Shown one piece after another: positions 1 to 8,626 of a stretch of 20,046 nt of DNA (its first letter is position 1; the number at the start of each line of letters is the position of its first letter). Source of the DNA: JABWBR01 sp036741235 (GTDB lineage: Bacteria; Bacteroidota; Bacteroidia; Chitinophagales; Saprospiraceae); the NCBI GenBank assembly GCA_036741235.1, contig DAINSQ010000089.1, forward strand, positions 1-20,046. The letters are read 5' to 3'. The notes under the pieces were generated by a model. That model was not told the origin of the DNA, ran no database searches, and saw nothing but the letters and a program-made list of their open reading frames with translations. The translations under genes and the position numbers were made by a program.

Positions 1-47
1 TTTCAACCAGTTTTTGCTGATGCAATAAGTATGTCCGTTCAAAGTTG

Positions 48-62
48 CAGTTTTTTAAACTG
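48..62. repeat. Small palindrome upstream of the giant adhesin gene
   Basis: CAGTTT-TTT-AAACTG is a perfect 6-bp inverted repeat with a 3-nt spacer, 38 bp before the start codon of the giant protein. It could be an operator or a weak hairpin. No T-tract follows it, so a terminator is unlikely. The 99 bases before the first gene hold no clear TAnnTTTG promoter box and no other recognisable feature. Confidence 0.25.
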
Positions 63-99
63 TACATGGCTTTAAATTCAACTAATACCCTGAATTAAT

Positions 100-3000
100 A
101 TGAAAAAACTATCTACACCAATTGTAATTATTTGCCTGCTTTTCTTGTATTCAAGTACATTAACCGCCCAACAGGCATATACACGTCCTTATCTTGGCGG
201 GCCCGTCGCCATACCTAATTGTCCATCAATTACCACTGCCGGAATCAGTGTAAGCGGTGTGCCGACTTCAGCAGGAGGGATATTAGCTTACCGCCTGACA
301 GAGGTTACAGTCAATATCAGTCATGGCCGCACTTCGGATCTGGATATATACCTGCGTGGGCCCGGGAACGAGGTTGTAGAACTGTCAACCGACAACGGCG
401 GCGGCGGCTCCGATTATACGGGTACTACTTTTGTTTTCAATAACATCCTGGCCGCAGGCGGGAATATAAATACCGGTTTTGCGCCGTTCACCGGTACTTA
501 TTTACCCGAAGGTAACCCCAATACAGCCTTCTCAGCCCTCAATGGAACCTGGAAACTGGAAATATGCGACGACGCCCAAGGTTTTGACGGCACATTGCTG
601 GGCTGGAGTATTAGCTTCGGGCCGGTATCGTCGTGCAACTTACACCATATTGTAAATGATTGCAATTATCAATTGAGTTGGAACACCGGGGGGGCAGGCA
701 ATCATGCCAACTACAATACTTATTCGGCCATTCCTATTGATTGCCCATCGATTATCCCCAATAGCGACAACTACAATGGCGACGACGTGTGGTTTAACCT
801 TCAGGTATCCGGTTCTCAGATTTTGACGATCAACCTCTATAACCTGGGCGCCGACCTTGACTTATTTATTTTTAAGCAAAATAGCTGTAATACATACTCC
901 GATTTATGCTTCTCCCGCAACGATGGAGTTAACAGCGAAGAGATTAGTCGTGTATTCAGTGCCGGCAATTATCGCATCGTAATAGACGGTAAATCAGAAG
1001 GCGTAGCAGGTGCGTTTTCACTGTCTGTAACTACTCAAAACAACTGTTATTCCTGTGGGTCGGCCAATTCTTCCTGCTATGAAAGTACCAATGATCCTCC
1101 CTTGGGCCCTGTACCGCAGTGCGATGATTTTGAAGATGGCAGTATCACCGAATTATCTTCTCTTTGGCGAAATTATTTCCCGGACGGTATCTACCCGGCA
1201 GTGGTAAACAATCCTTCGGGCGCCGGTAAAGTGCTGAAATTCGAAAAACCCAACCCCCAAAACAACTCGGCAGACAAGGTAAGCGCTATGTATTTATTGA
1301 AAAATCGATACGAAGGGCGCTATAGACTATCATGGCTTATGTACGTGCCAACCAATAAATTAGGATATTTCGCTGTACAACATACCCAGCATCAGGGTTT
1401 TTTGGGCAACCATGCCTACCATGTCAAATTTGAAAATGGCGTAGGCAGGATGAACGTAGGTTATGAGAATATAGATCAACCTGTCGCTCAGTTTTTCTTC
1501 CAGCACAATACCTGGATAGAGGTTATGAGTATTATTGATATGGAGGCCAACAAAGCCGAACTATGGATTAACAGCGAGTTTATTTATTCCTGGACGTTTA
1601 ACAGAGGCAGTAATGGCAACCTCCTGCAACTCGGCGCTGTGCATTTCCGCGATAGTGATGCCAATACGCTTTTTTATATCGATAAAATGTGCTTGCGAAA
1701 AGCCGATTGCACGGGCATCCCATGTAACCTCAACCCCAACCCCAGGTGCATCAAAAACGGCGATATCTACCCCAATGAATGCGCCGCCCGCTGCGCCGGC
1801 TATACCATGGACGAGTGGGAGATCTGCACCACTTGTACTACCGCTTCGTGTACCGAATCCGGTACGGTATTTCCCAATGCGGACCTGGTCAAATGCGACA
1901 ACCTCAACAACTATACCGCCGGCATCGGCGTGGCCGCCCAAACCGCCCGCTGGCGCAAACGAACACCCACATCTGATGACGCTACTGTGGTTAACGTTCC
2001 TTCCCTGGGTGGCAATATCCTCAAACTGGAAAACAGCGGCGCTATCGACCCAGACGTACTGTTCCAACTCGGCAACCAATCCCAGGGCCGATACCGCCTG
2101 TCGTGGAATATGTACATTCCCGCAGGCAAACAAGCCTACTACAGCATTAACCACAGCCAACACAACATCACGCCGACCAACCGGGCCTACCAGGTGCGAT
2201 TCGATGCCAACGGCAAAGGCTACCTGCGAATCGGCGCCCAGGCCTTCGACCGCGATAGCTTTTTCTTTGCTTTTAATACCTGGAACGAGGTCATGCAGAT
2301 CATCGATATTGGCCCAAACAGAGTTGAATTGTGGATAAACGGCGAATTTATTTCGTCGTGGAAATTTGACGAAGGCTCTGTCATCATGTCTGAGCAATTG
2401 GCTTCGATCAATTTTTATGCCCCTACCAACCACCTGTTTTACGTCGACAATATCTGCCTTTGGAAAATCAGCTGCGGCAGCTTCATCTGCCAGGGCGAGC
2501 CGCCTATCTGTATGAAAAACGGCCTTTTTGATCAAATCAATTGCGCGGATGAAGCCCTCTGCCTCGGCTATACGCCGCGGGAATGGGAATTCTGTAACTC
2601 GGTGTGCGACGTGGGCGGTACGTTGATCCACAGGGGAGATACGTTTATGGGTACAATTGAACTCTTTGACGAAGCTCCTTCGCGACTGAAATTGGTACCC
2701 GAAGTGATCGCCGCTTTTGGCGGCGCTTTACCGGACCCCCTGCTTGGAAAAATTTATATTTTTAATAATGAACCCCAGGGAACCATTGAAATTGATCTGC
2801 CCATTTTACCTGCCGGCGCGCAAGGATTCGTATTCCGGTGCGATTGTAGCAACCCCAATAACCCCTTGGGCTGCGACCAAATATATATTGGTCCTGCCGA
2901 TAGCGTCTATGTGAATATGCCTTCCGGATTTTATTATATCGCTATACTGGGCGGTAATTCCGGTAATTTCGGCATAGCCGTTTTCCCTCCCGGCGAGTGC

Positions 3001-6000
3001 GCTTCAGATCCGCTCGAATTGAGTTGCGGCACAACAATACTGGGCACTATAACAGGAAGCGCCAGTACTATGAGCGTGGCCAACGGCAACTATGATATGT
3101 GCTATAACGGTGTGAGAGCTTACGAAGGAAGCGAAGTCTTTCTTAATTTCAATCTGGATTATCCCACAACGCTTGATATTGAGGTGAATTCTACCGAACG
3201 CATCGGCATCTTTCTGTTTAGCTATCTATGCGGGCAAACCTGTATAGCCTATGCCGAAAATAACCCGCCGTTTAGCGATACTGCTTCTTTGCTGAATTTA
3301 TCACTCCCATTTGGGCAATATTATATCGTATTGGATACCGACACTGATCTATCTCCACAAAACCGCAGCGATCTGCTACCCCCTGATATACCTTTTGGGT
3401 TTTCGTATACCGAATCTTGCGGTTTAGAAGAGTTCGATATTCCGGTAGGGGGGAATACGCTAACTTCCGCCCCCGTTTGCCCCTCTGCCAGCGATTCCAT
3501 TCATACGGTAGGCATTAGAAGTTCCGCCTTTAATTTTGCGAGCACCGACCTGATATTATTCCGCTATAAAGATCAAGCTAATAATCTCAAACTATCTACA
3601 TCAAACTATTGGGCAAATGCTTCTGATCAACAAAATTTTCAATTATTGAGAGACCGGGATGACGACCTGGAAAAGTGCAATTATCAACCCAGTGATACCC
3701 TCGTCTTGTATATGGCCAGGGCTGGCGAATCCTTTTACCGGCCATTAATACCTTATTATGCCCCGATTAACCCCCCGAGTATTACGGCTGCCGGCTTATA
3801 CACTCCAGGAGGAGCAAGCGTTATCCAGGGCCTCGTAGAAAGCGGATTTTCAGTGAGCTTTCAGGTAACGCCCAGCCAGTTTTCACCACCCGCTTCAGGG
3901 GCAATTTTACAAGCAGACCTGATTACTAACAACCCCTGGCAAATAATCATTCCGCCAGATGTCGACTGGGTGAGCCTCTACAACACGCTTGCCGCATCAA
4001 GCGATGATGCAACCATAAGATTTAAGGTAGAGCCCAATCCCGATCGAACGCCTAGAACAGCAATTATTCAAGTGAGGACCAACACGCAGTTTCCTTCCGT
4101 TGGCTTCATACGTATCGAACAGGCCGGGTTATGCCTCCTACCCGAAGCAACTATAGAAACCAGTACCGGCCCCTTCTGCCCTGGCGATTCTGTTCAAATT
4201 ACAGCAGCTGTAGATTCAGCCTACCAGAATTTATACCTTTTCAAATGGAATACCGGCGATACAACCTCATCCATTACTGTTGCACCTACTCCTGTAGATA
4301 CCTTTTATGCCATTGTTTCCTATCGCAATAGTTGCACGGCACAAGACACTTTTTACGCCGAAATCGATTTACTGCCGGCGCCGGCCCCTCCGATTTATGA
4401 TGGCCAGATGACTTACTGTAGCAATGATGCCCCGCCAACGCTATCCGTAATAGTAGAACTCAATACCACAGTCGATTGGTATGACGCGCCCGTTGATGGT
4501 ACGTTATTGGCTGCCGATACGCTTGCCTTTACGCCCGACTCGGCAGGCGTTTATTACGCCCAGTCGCGCAGCCTCAATACCCAGGGCTGTATTAACCCGC
4601 TTAGAACGCCGATTGAACTCGTCGCCGATCAACCGGCGACGGTCCATATCGACCCTGTCACCGGCGTTTGCGTCAATAACCCCGTCAACCTCAGCGCCAC
4701 AATTGGCGGTACGGCTGCCACGGCAACCTGGTCGGCTAGTGAACCAGGAGGCAATTTTTTGAATATTAATAGCCTGAATACCATTTATAACCCGCCGCCG
4801 GGTTTTTCAGGCGATATTGAATTATTCCTGACGACCAACGACCCCGACGGCATTTGCCCCGCGGCAAGAGATACGGTGGTACTGCATGTTGACGCCACTA
4901 CGCTCGCCAATGCCGGCGACGACGCTACCATTTGTTCAGGCGCTACCCTGTCGCTTGACGGCGAAATCAGCGGCGCCGCTTCCAGCGCTACCTGGTCGGC
5001 CTCCGTCCCCGGCGGTCAATTCAACCCCAACCCGCAAACACTCAATGCCGTGTATACCCCGCCGCCAGGCGATAGTCCGATCCAACTGGTTTTGACTACC
5101 AACGACCCCGCAGGCCCCTGCCCATTGGATACCGATACGCTGATCCTCACGGTCATCAACGGCCCCAGCGTCAGTGCCGGCGCGGTTGATACCATCTGCC
5201 AGGGCGGCACGGCTGCCCTCAACGGCAGCTTCGGCGGCACGGCCACCGGCGCCGTCTGGAGCGCGCCAATAGGCGCTTTTGCCAATCCCAATCAACTCAA
5301 TACGACATTTACCCCACCCGCCAATTTTTCAGGTGAAATTGTATTGACACTTACGAGCATCCAGCCGCCCGGCTTTTGCGAACCGGCTACCAGTGAAGTC
5401 ATCCTGATTGTACAACCCCGCGCCACCGCCGACGCCGGACAGGATGTGACCACTTGCACCGACAGCGAGGTAGTACTGAATGCACAATTCGGCGGCTCGG
5501 CTGTTTCCGGTATGTGGAGTACCACCGCCGGCGGCGCCTTTTCTCCAAATAATACTGCCCCCAATGCCGTTTATACCCCGCCGCCCGGCTATAGCGGCGG
5601 TATTCAACTTATCTGGACGGCCTCGCCTGCCGGAGGCCCCTGCACTAATGTTACCGATGCCGTCAACCTGTTTTTTGGCGAACTGCCTACCGTTGACGCC
5701 GGTTCAAGTCAATCAGTGTGTGGCGGCGGCCCCATTGCACTCAACGGTGTCGTCGGCGGAGGCCCGGTTTCCCTGGTCAACTGGAGCGCCAATGTACCCG
5801 ACGGCCAGTTTATACCGCCCGACGGCAGCGGCGAAACGGTTACCTATATTCCACCAGGCGGATATAGCGGAAATATCATTTTTACAATTACCGCTGAAAG
5901 CGCCTATAGCAACTGCCCGCAAATCAGCGATTTTGTAGTGGTAACGGTAAGCCAACCCGCTACCGCACTGGCCGGCGATGACAACACCGTATGCGCCGGC

Positions 6001-8619
6001 GCCGTGGTGAACCTCACCGGCGCTATAGGCGGATCGGCTGACAGCGCTACCTGGAGCGCCGCTATAGGCAGCTTTGCCAACCCCAACAGCCTGACCACCA
6101 CTTATACCCCGCCGCCAGGCGTTAGCGGTCCAATACCACTGATTCTCACTACAAATAATCCACCCGGGATATGCACAGAAACAAGAGATACGGTCATTAT
6201 TACGGTGAACCCCGCTATCTCGGTCGATGCAGGTAACTACGCTACTGTTTGCCCCGGTACCGCCGTTACGCTGACCGCCAGCCCTTCAGGCGGCAGCGGA
6301 ACATACCAGTACCAATGGAGTAATAACCTGGGTAATTCAGCCACAGTCGATGTCGTGGCTAACTTCTCAACAACTTACTCCGTAACGCTCACCGACGCCA
6401 ACGGATGCTCGGCTGTCGACGTAGCAAATGTGAATGTGCACTTCCCGGTTTTTGTAGCCGTCGTGCCGCAGTCCGCCGCCATTTGTTCGGGAACCAGCCT
6501 GAACCTGCTAGCCACCGCCGTAGGTGGCAGTGGAACGATCAACCTGAACTGGAATGACGGCCAAAGCGGGACCAATATCAGCGTATCGCCAACCTCTTCT
6601 ACCAGCCTGATTGTTACGGCTACTGATGCAAATAACTGCGAGGCCCGCGACACCGTGCCCATCACGGTATTTCCCGCCGTCAGCGTAGTCACCCAGCAAA
6701 CGCAGCAAGCCTGCGCAGGACAACAGGTACCCCTCCTGGCTATTGCCGGCGGCGGCAGCGGAGCGATTAATTACAATTGGGACAACGGACTGGGCGCCGG
6801 CCAGTCGCATGTCGTGACTTTATTTAATACCACCATCTTTAATGTCACCGCTACCGACACGAATAATTGCAGCGCTACGAATAGTACAACGGTAATTATT
6901 ACCCAACCGCCCGTAGCAGCAGCCAGCCCCAATCAGGCTACTATTTGTTCCGGCCAAAGTGTCAATCTGATCAGCAATAATAACGCATTTGTAACCTCCG
7001 TCTTCTGGACGCCCTCTGTTTCCGGCGGCACTTTCAACCCGGGCAGCAACAGTTCCAATACCGAATATTTCCCACCGGCAGGGTATGTAGGGCAAATCAC
7101 AATGGAACTGCGTACCAACACCCTGGGCCCATGCCCCGCCTCCGTCGGTTTTGCAACGATTAATGTATTCCCGGCGCCGTCTTTTGTTGTGCAAACTATC
7201 GACTGCTCGCCTTCATTGGAAACTTACAGTATCCAGTTCCAAAGTGACGCCCTGGAAGTGAGCTCGCCGCAAGGCCCTGTTATTTCGCTGGGCGGGCAAT
7301 TATACCGGTTGGAAGGTATAGCTGCTGGAACGGATTTGGTTATCATCACAGAAGGCGCCAACTGCACGGCGGAATACCCCGTCAACTCCCCCGATTGCAG
7401 TTGTCTTCAACAGGGAATCCAGATTCCTGCTCCCGAAAGCGGCGAAGATATTGTTATTTGCGAAGGTCAGGTCATACCGCCCTTAACCGTAGAAGTGCCG
7501 CAGGAATTTCAGGTTACCTGGTTCGCCTCGCCAACCGGAACCGATACAATAGCCGTTAACACAACCAACTATATCGCATCTGAATCCGGCACGTATTACG
7601 CCGAAACCGTCGATCCCGTCAGCGGCTGCGTGTCCGCAGTACGCACCGCCGTTTCGCTGACTTTCAAAGCAACACCCGTCGCTGAAGCCGGCGAAAATCA
7701 AACCATCTGCTCCGACAGCACAGCTAACCTGGAGGCGCTAACCGGCGATTTTTATACCTATTCCTGGAGCACAGGTGCTACCGAGGCTCAAATTAATGTA
7801 CCGCCCGGACTATATTTCCTCACCGTTACCCTCGATGGGTGTACAGCTGTAGACTCCGTGCTGGTCGACGTCTATTCGCCGATCGTAGCTGTTGTCGAAG
7901 TGAACAGCCCCGTATTGTGCCACAACGACGACAACGGCGCACTTAATATCAATATCACCGGCGGCGGCGACCCCGATTTTGTGGTAGTTTGGAATACAGG
8001 CGATACGACGACAACGCTCTCCAACCTGCCCGCCGGCGATTACTCGGTCTCTATTACCGATGGCAACGGCTGTTCGATAACGCTCTCCGAAACACTCGAC
8101 AACCCGCCCCCGCTCGTCCTCAATGATACGACCATCACCGATGCCGATATCAATGTGGCCAACGGCGCTATTGACGTGAATATCGAGGGTGGTACGCCCC
8201 CGCTGGACTTCCAATGGACAAGGTTGTCAGATGGTTTGACCTTTGATACCGAGGACCTGGGTAATCTCGAACCAGGTTTATATGCGCTGGAAGTAACCGA
8301 CGCCAACCAATGCATATTGTCAGACACCTTCGAAGTGAGCATAGTGGTCAGCACAGCCTCACCCGGTAATGCCGCTGAGGTACAGGTTTTCCCCAATCCA
8401 ACCCGCGATAAGTTGTATATTGCCATACGGCAAAACGCAACAGCCGAAACGCGTACCGAATTATTGGATATGCTGGGACACACCCTGCTGTATCGAAATG
8501 AAGTTATTGGATCTCAGGCCTTATTGCAATTGGACTTGGAATCGCTACCAACAGGTATGTATTTCGTAAAAATTGCAATCGGTAATAGTATTTTTACCCA
8601 AAAGGTGACCAAACAATAG
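100..8619 (+). CDS. Giant multidomain surface protein, T9SS cargo (probable adhesin)
   Basis: This is a 2839-residue exported protein, probably anchored on or released from the cell surface by type IX secretion; adhesion or glycan binding is the likely role (inference). Seen in order: signal peptide (about 1-24); proprotein-convertase P-like domain (about 41-173, ending in GTLLGWSISF); PPC-like beta domain (about 179-313); two copies of a jelly-roll lectin-like plus Cys-rich Kazal-like module (341-579 and 599-836); beta-rich segments; a BACON-like domain (about 1274-1343); Ig_7-like domains (about 1425-1512 and 2439-2522); seven related repeats of about 86-90 residues with a YTPPPG motif (six in tandem at 1513-2037, one at 2269-2357); PKD-like domains (2038-2268 and 2523-2592); two SprB-like repeats (2593-2750); and a T9SS sorting domain (about 2762-2839) with VFPNPT and GMYFVKI motifs. 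No protease or other catalytic domain is evident. The reading frame is intact. The next gene starts 7 bp downstream, so the two are probably co-transcribed. Confidence 0.93.
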   Translation: MKKLSTPIVIICLLFLYSSTLTAQQAYTRPYLGGPVAIPNCPSITTAGISVSGVPTSAGGILAYRLTEVTVNISHGRTSDLDIYLRGPGNEVVELSTDNGGGGSDYTGTTFVFNNILAAGGNINTGFAPFTGTYLPEGNPNTAFSALNGTWKLEICDDAQGFDGTLLGWSISFGPVSSCNLHHIVNDCNYQLSWNTGGAGNHANYNTYSAIPIDCPSIIPNSDNYNGDDVWFNLQVSGSQILTINLYNLGADLDLFIFKQNSCNTYSDLCFSRNDGVNSEEISRVFSAGNYRIVIDGKSEGVAGAFSLSVTTQNNCYSCGSANSSCYESTNDPPLGPVPQCDDFEDGSITELSSLWRNYFPDGIYPAVVNNPSGAGKVLKFEKPNPQNNSADKVSAMYLLKNRYEGRYRLSWLMYVPTNKLGYFAVQHTQHQGFLGNHAYHVKFENGVGRMNVGYENIDQPVAQFFFQHNTWIEVMSIIDMEANKAELWINSEFIYSWTFNRGSNGNLLQLGAVHFRDSDANTLFYIDKMCLRKADCTGIPCNLNPNPRCIKNGDIYPNECAARCAGYTMDEWEICTTCTTASCTESGTVFPNADLVKCDNLNNYTAGIGVAAQTARWRKRTPTSDDATVVNVPSLGGNILKLENSGAIDPDVLFQLGNQSQGRYRLSWNMYIPAGKQAYYSINHSQHNITPTNRAYQVRFDANGKGYLRIGAQAFDRDSFFFAFNTWNEVMQIIDIGPNRVELWINGEFISSWKFDEGSVIMSEQLASINFYAPTNHLFYVDNICLWKISCGSFICQGEPPICMKNGLFDQINCADEALCLGYTPREWEFCNSVCDVGGTLIHRGDTFMGTIELFDEAPSRLKLVPEVIAAFGGALPDPLLGKIYIFNNEPQGTIEIDLPILPAGAQGFVFRCDCSNPNNPLGCDQIYIGPADSVYVNMPSGFYYIAILGGNSGNFGIAVFPPGECASDPLELSCGTTILGTITGSASTMSVANGNYDMCYNGVRAYEGSEVFLNFNLDYPTTLDIEVNSTERIGIFLFSYLCGQTCIAYAENNPPFSDTASLLNLSLPFGQYYIVLDTDTDLSPQNRSDLLPPDIPFGFSYTESCGLEEFDIPVGGNTLTSAPVCPSASDSIHTVGIRSSAFNFASTDLILFRYKDQANNLKLSTSNYWANASDQQNFQLLRDRDDDLEKCNYQPSDTLVLYMARAGESFYRPLIPYYAPINPPSITAAGLYTPGGASVIQGLVESGFSVSFQVTPSQFSPPASGAILQADLITNNPWQIIIPPDVDWVSLYNTLAASSDDATIRFKVEPNPDRTPRTAIIQVRTNTQFPSVGFIRIEQAGLCLLPEATIETSTGPFCPGDSVQITAAVDSAYQNLYLFKWNTGDTTSSITVAPTPVDTFYAIVSYRNSCTAQDTFYAEIDLLPAPAPPIYDGQMTYCSNDAPPTLSVIVELNTTVDWYDAPVDGTLLAADTLAFTPDSAGVYYAQSRSLNTQGCINPLRTPIELVADQPATVHIDPVTGVCVNNPVNLSATIGGTAATATWSASEPGGNFLNINSLNTIYNPPPGFSGDIELFLTTNDPDGICPAARDTVVLHVDATTLANAGDDATICSGATLSLDGEISGAASSATWSASVPGGQFNPNPQTLNAVYTPPPGDSPIQLVLTTNDPAGPCPLDTDTLILTVINGPSVSAGAVDTICQGGTAALNGSFGGTATGAVWSAPIGAFANPNQLNTTFTPPANFSGEIVLTLTSIQPPGFCEPATSEVILIVQPRATADAGQDVTTCTDSEVVLNAQFGGSAVSGMWSTTAGGAFSPNNTAPNAVYTPPPGYSGGIQLIWTASPAGGPCTNVTDAVNLFFGELPTVDAGSSQSVCGGGPIALNGVVGGGPVSLVNWSANVPDGQFIPPDGSGETVTYIPPGGYSGNIIFTITAESAYSNCPQISDFVVVTVSQPATALAGDDNTVCAGAVVNLTGAIGGSADSATWSAAIGSFANPNSLTTTYTPPPGVSGPIPLILTTNNPPGICTETRDTVIITVNPAISVDAGNYATVCPGTAVTLTASPSGGSGTYQYQWSNNLGNSATVDVVANFSTTYSVTLTDANGCSAVDVANVNVHFPVFVAVVPQSAAICSGTSLNLLATAVGGSGTINLNWNDGQSGTNISVSPTSSTSLIVTATDANNCEARDTVPITVFPAVSVVTQQTQQACAGQQVPLLAIAGGGSGAINYNWDNGLGAGQSHVVTLFNTTIFNVTATDTNNCSATNSTTVIITQPPVAAASPNQATICSGQSVNLISNNNAFVTSVFWTPSVSGGTFNPGSNSSNTEYFPPAGYVGQITMELRTNTLGPCPASVGFATINVFPAPSFVVQTIDCSPSLETYSIQFQSDALEVSSPQGPVISLGGQLYRLEGIAAGTDLVIITEGANCTAEYPVNSPDCSCLQQGIQIPAPESGEDIVICEGQVIPPLTVEVPQEFQVTWFASPTGTDTIAVNTTNYIASESGTYYAETVDPVSGCVSAVRTAVSLTFKATPVAEAGENQTICSDSTANLEALTGDFYTYSWSTGATEAQINVPPGLYFLTVTLDGCTAVDSVLVDVYSPIVAVVEVNSPVLCHNDDNGALNINITGGGDPDFVVVWNTGDTTTTLSNLPAGDYSVSITDGNGCSITLSETLDNPPPLVLNDTTITDADINVANGAIDVNIEGGTPPLDFQWTRLSDGLTFDTEDLGNLEPGLYALEVTDANQCILSDTFEVSIVVSTASPGNAAEVQVFPNPTRDKLYIAIRQNATAETRTELLDMLGHTLLYRNEVIGSQALLQLDLESLPTGMYFVKIAIGNSIFTQKVTKQ
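1120..1836 (+). repeat. Lectin-like plus Kazal-like module, copy 1 (coding)
   Basis: Residues 341-579 of the giant protein. They begin with CDDFEDG, run through a beta-rich domain with GRYRLSW and AELWINSEFI motifs, and end in a short Cys-rich segment with YPNECAARCAGY. That segment resembles the second half of a Kazal domain. The layout matches copy 2 at 1894-2607 motif for motif, which indicates an internal duplication that has since diverged. Confidence 0.7.
1894..2607 (+). repeat. Lectin-like plus Kazal-like module, copy 2 (coding)
   Basis: Residues 599-836 of the giant protein. Motifs matching copy 1 are GRYRLSW, FNTWNEVM, VELWINGEF, FYVDNICL and the Cys-rich tail ending GYTPREWEFC. In this copy the tail has NCADEALCLGY where copy 1 has NECAARCAGY, so the Kazal-like Cys spacing is altered. 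Confidence 0.7.
4636..6210 (+). repeat. Six tandem Ig/PKD-like repeats of about 86-90 residues (coding)
   Basis: Residues 1513-2037 of the giant protein. Repeats start near residues 1513, 1599, 1687, 1773, 1861 and 1952. Each has an early Cys, a GG..ATWSA-like strand, a YTPPPG turn and a late Cys before D-T-V-x-L-x-V. A diverged seventh copy lies at residues 2269-2357 (6904-7170) after three PKD-like domains. The 18-base string beginning TATACCCCGC is identical at 5053 and 6103. Elsewhere the copies differ at DNA level, so the array is old rather than recently expanded. Confidence 0.8.
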
Positions 8620-8626
8620 CGATGAT

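Noticed and set aside
1535..2338. 267-codon plus-strand frame inside the giant gene
   Set aside because: It is an out-of-frame reading through the lectin-like modules; its product is low-complexity and Pro/Ala/Thr-rich with no motif.
1561..2631. Long open frame of 356 codons on the minus strand inside the giant gene
   Set aside because: It lies wholly within a well-supported coding region with clear domains on the plus strand, has no recognisable protein features, and many other antisense open frames occur in the same GC-rich coding region.
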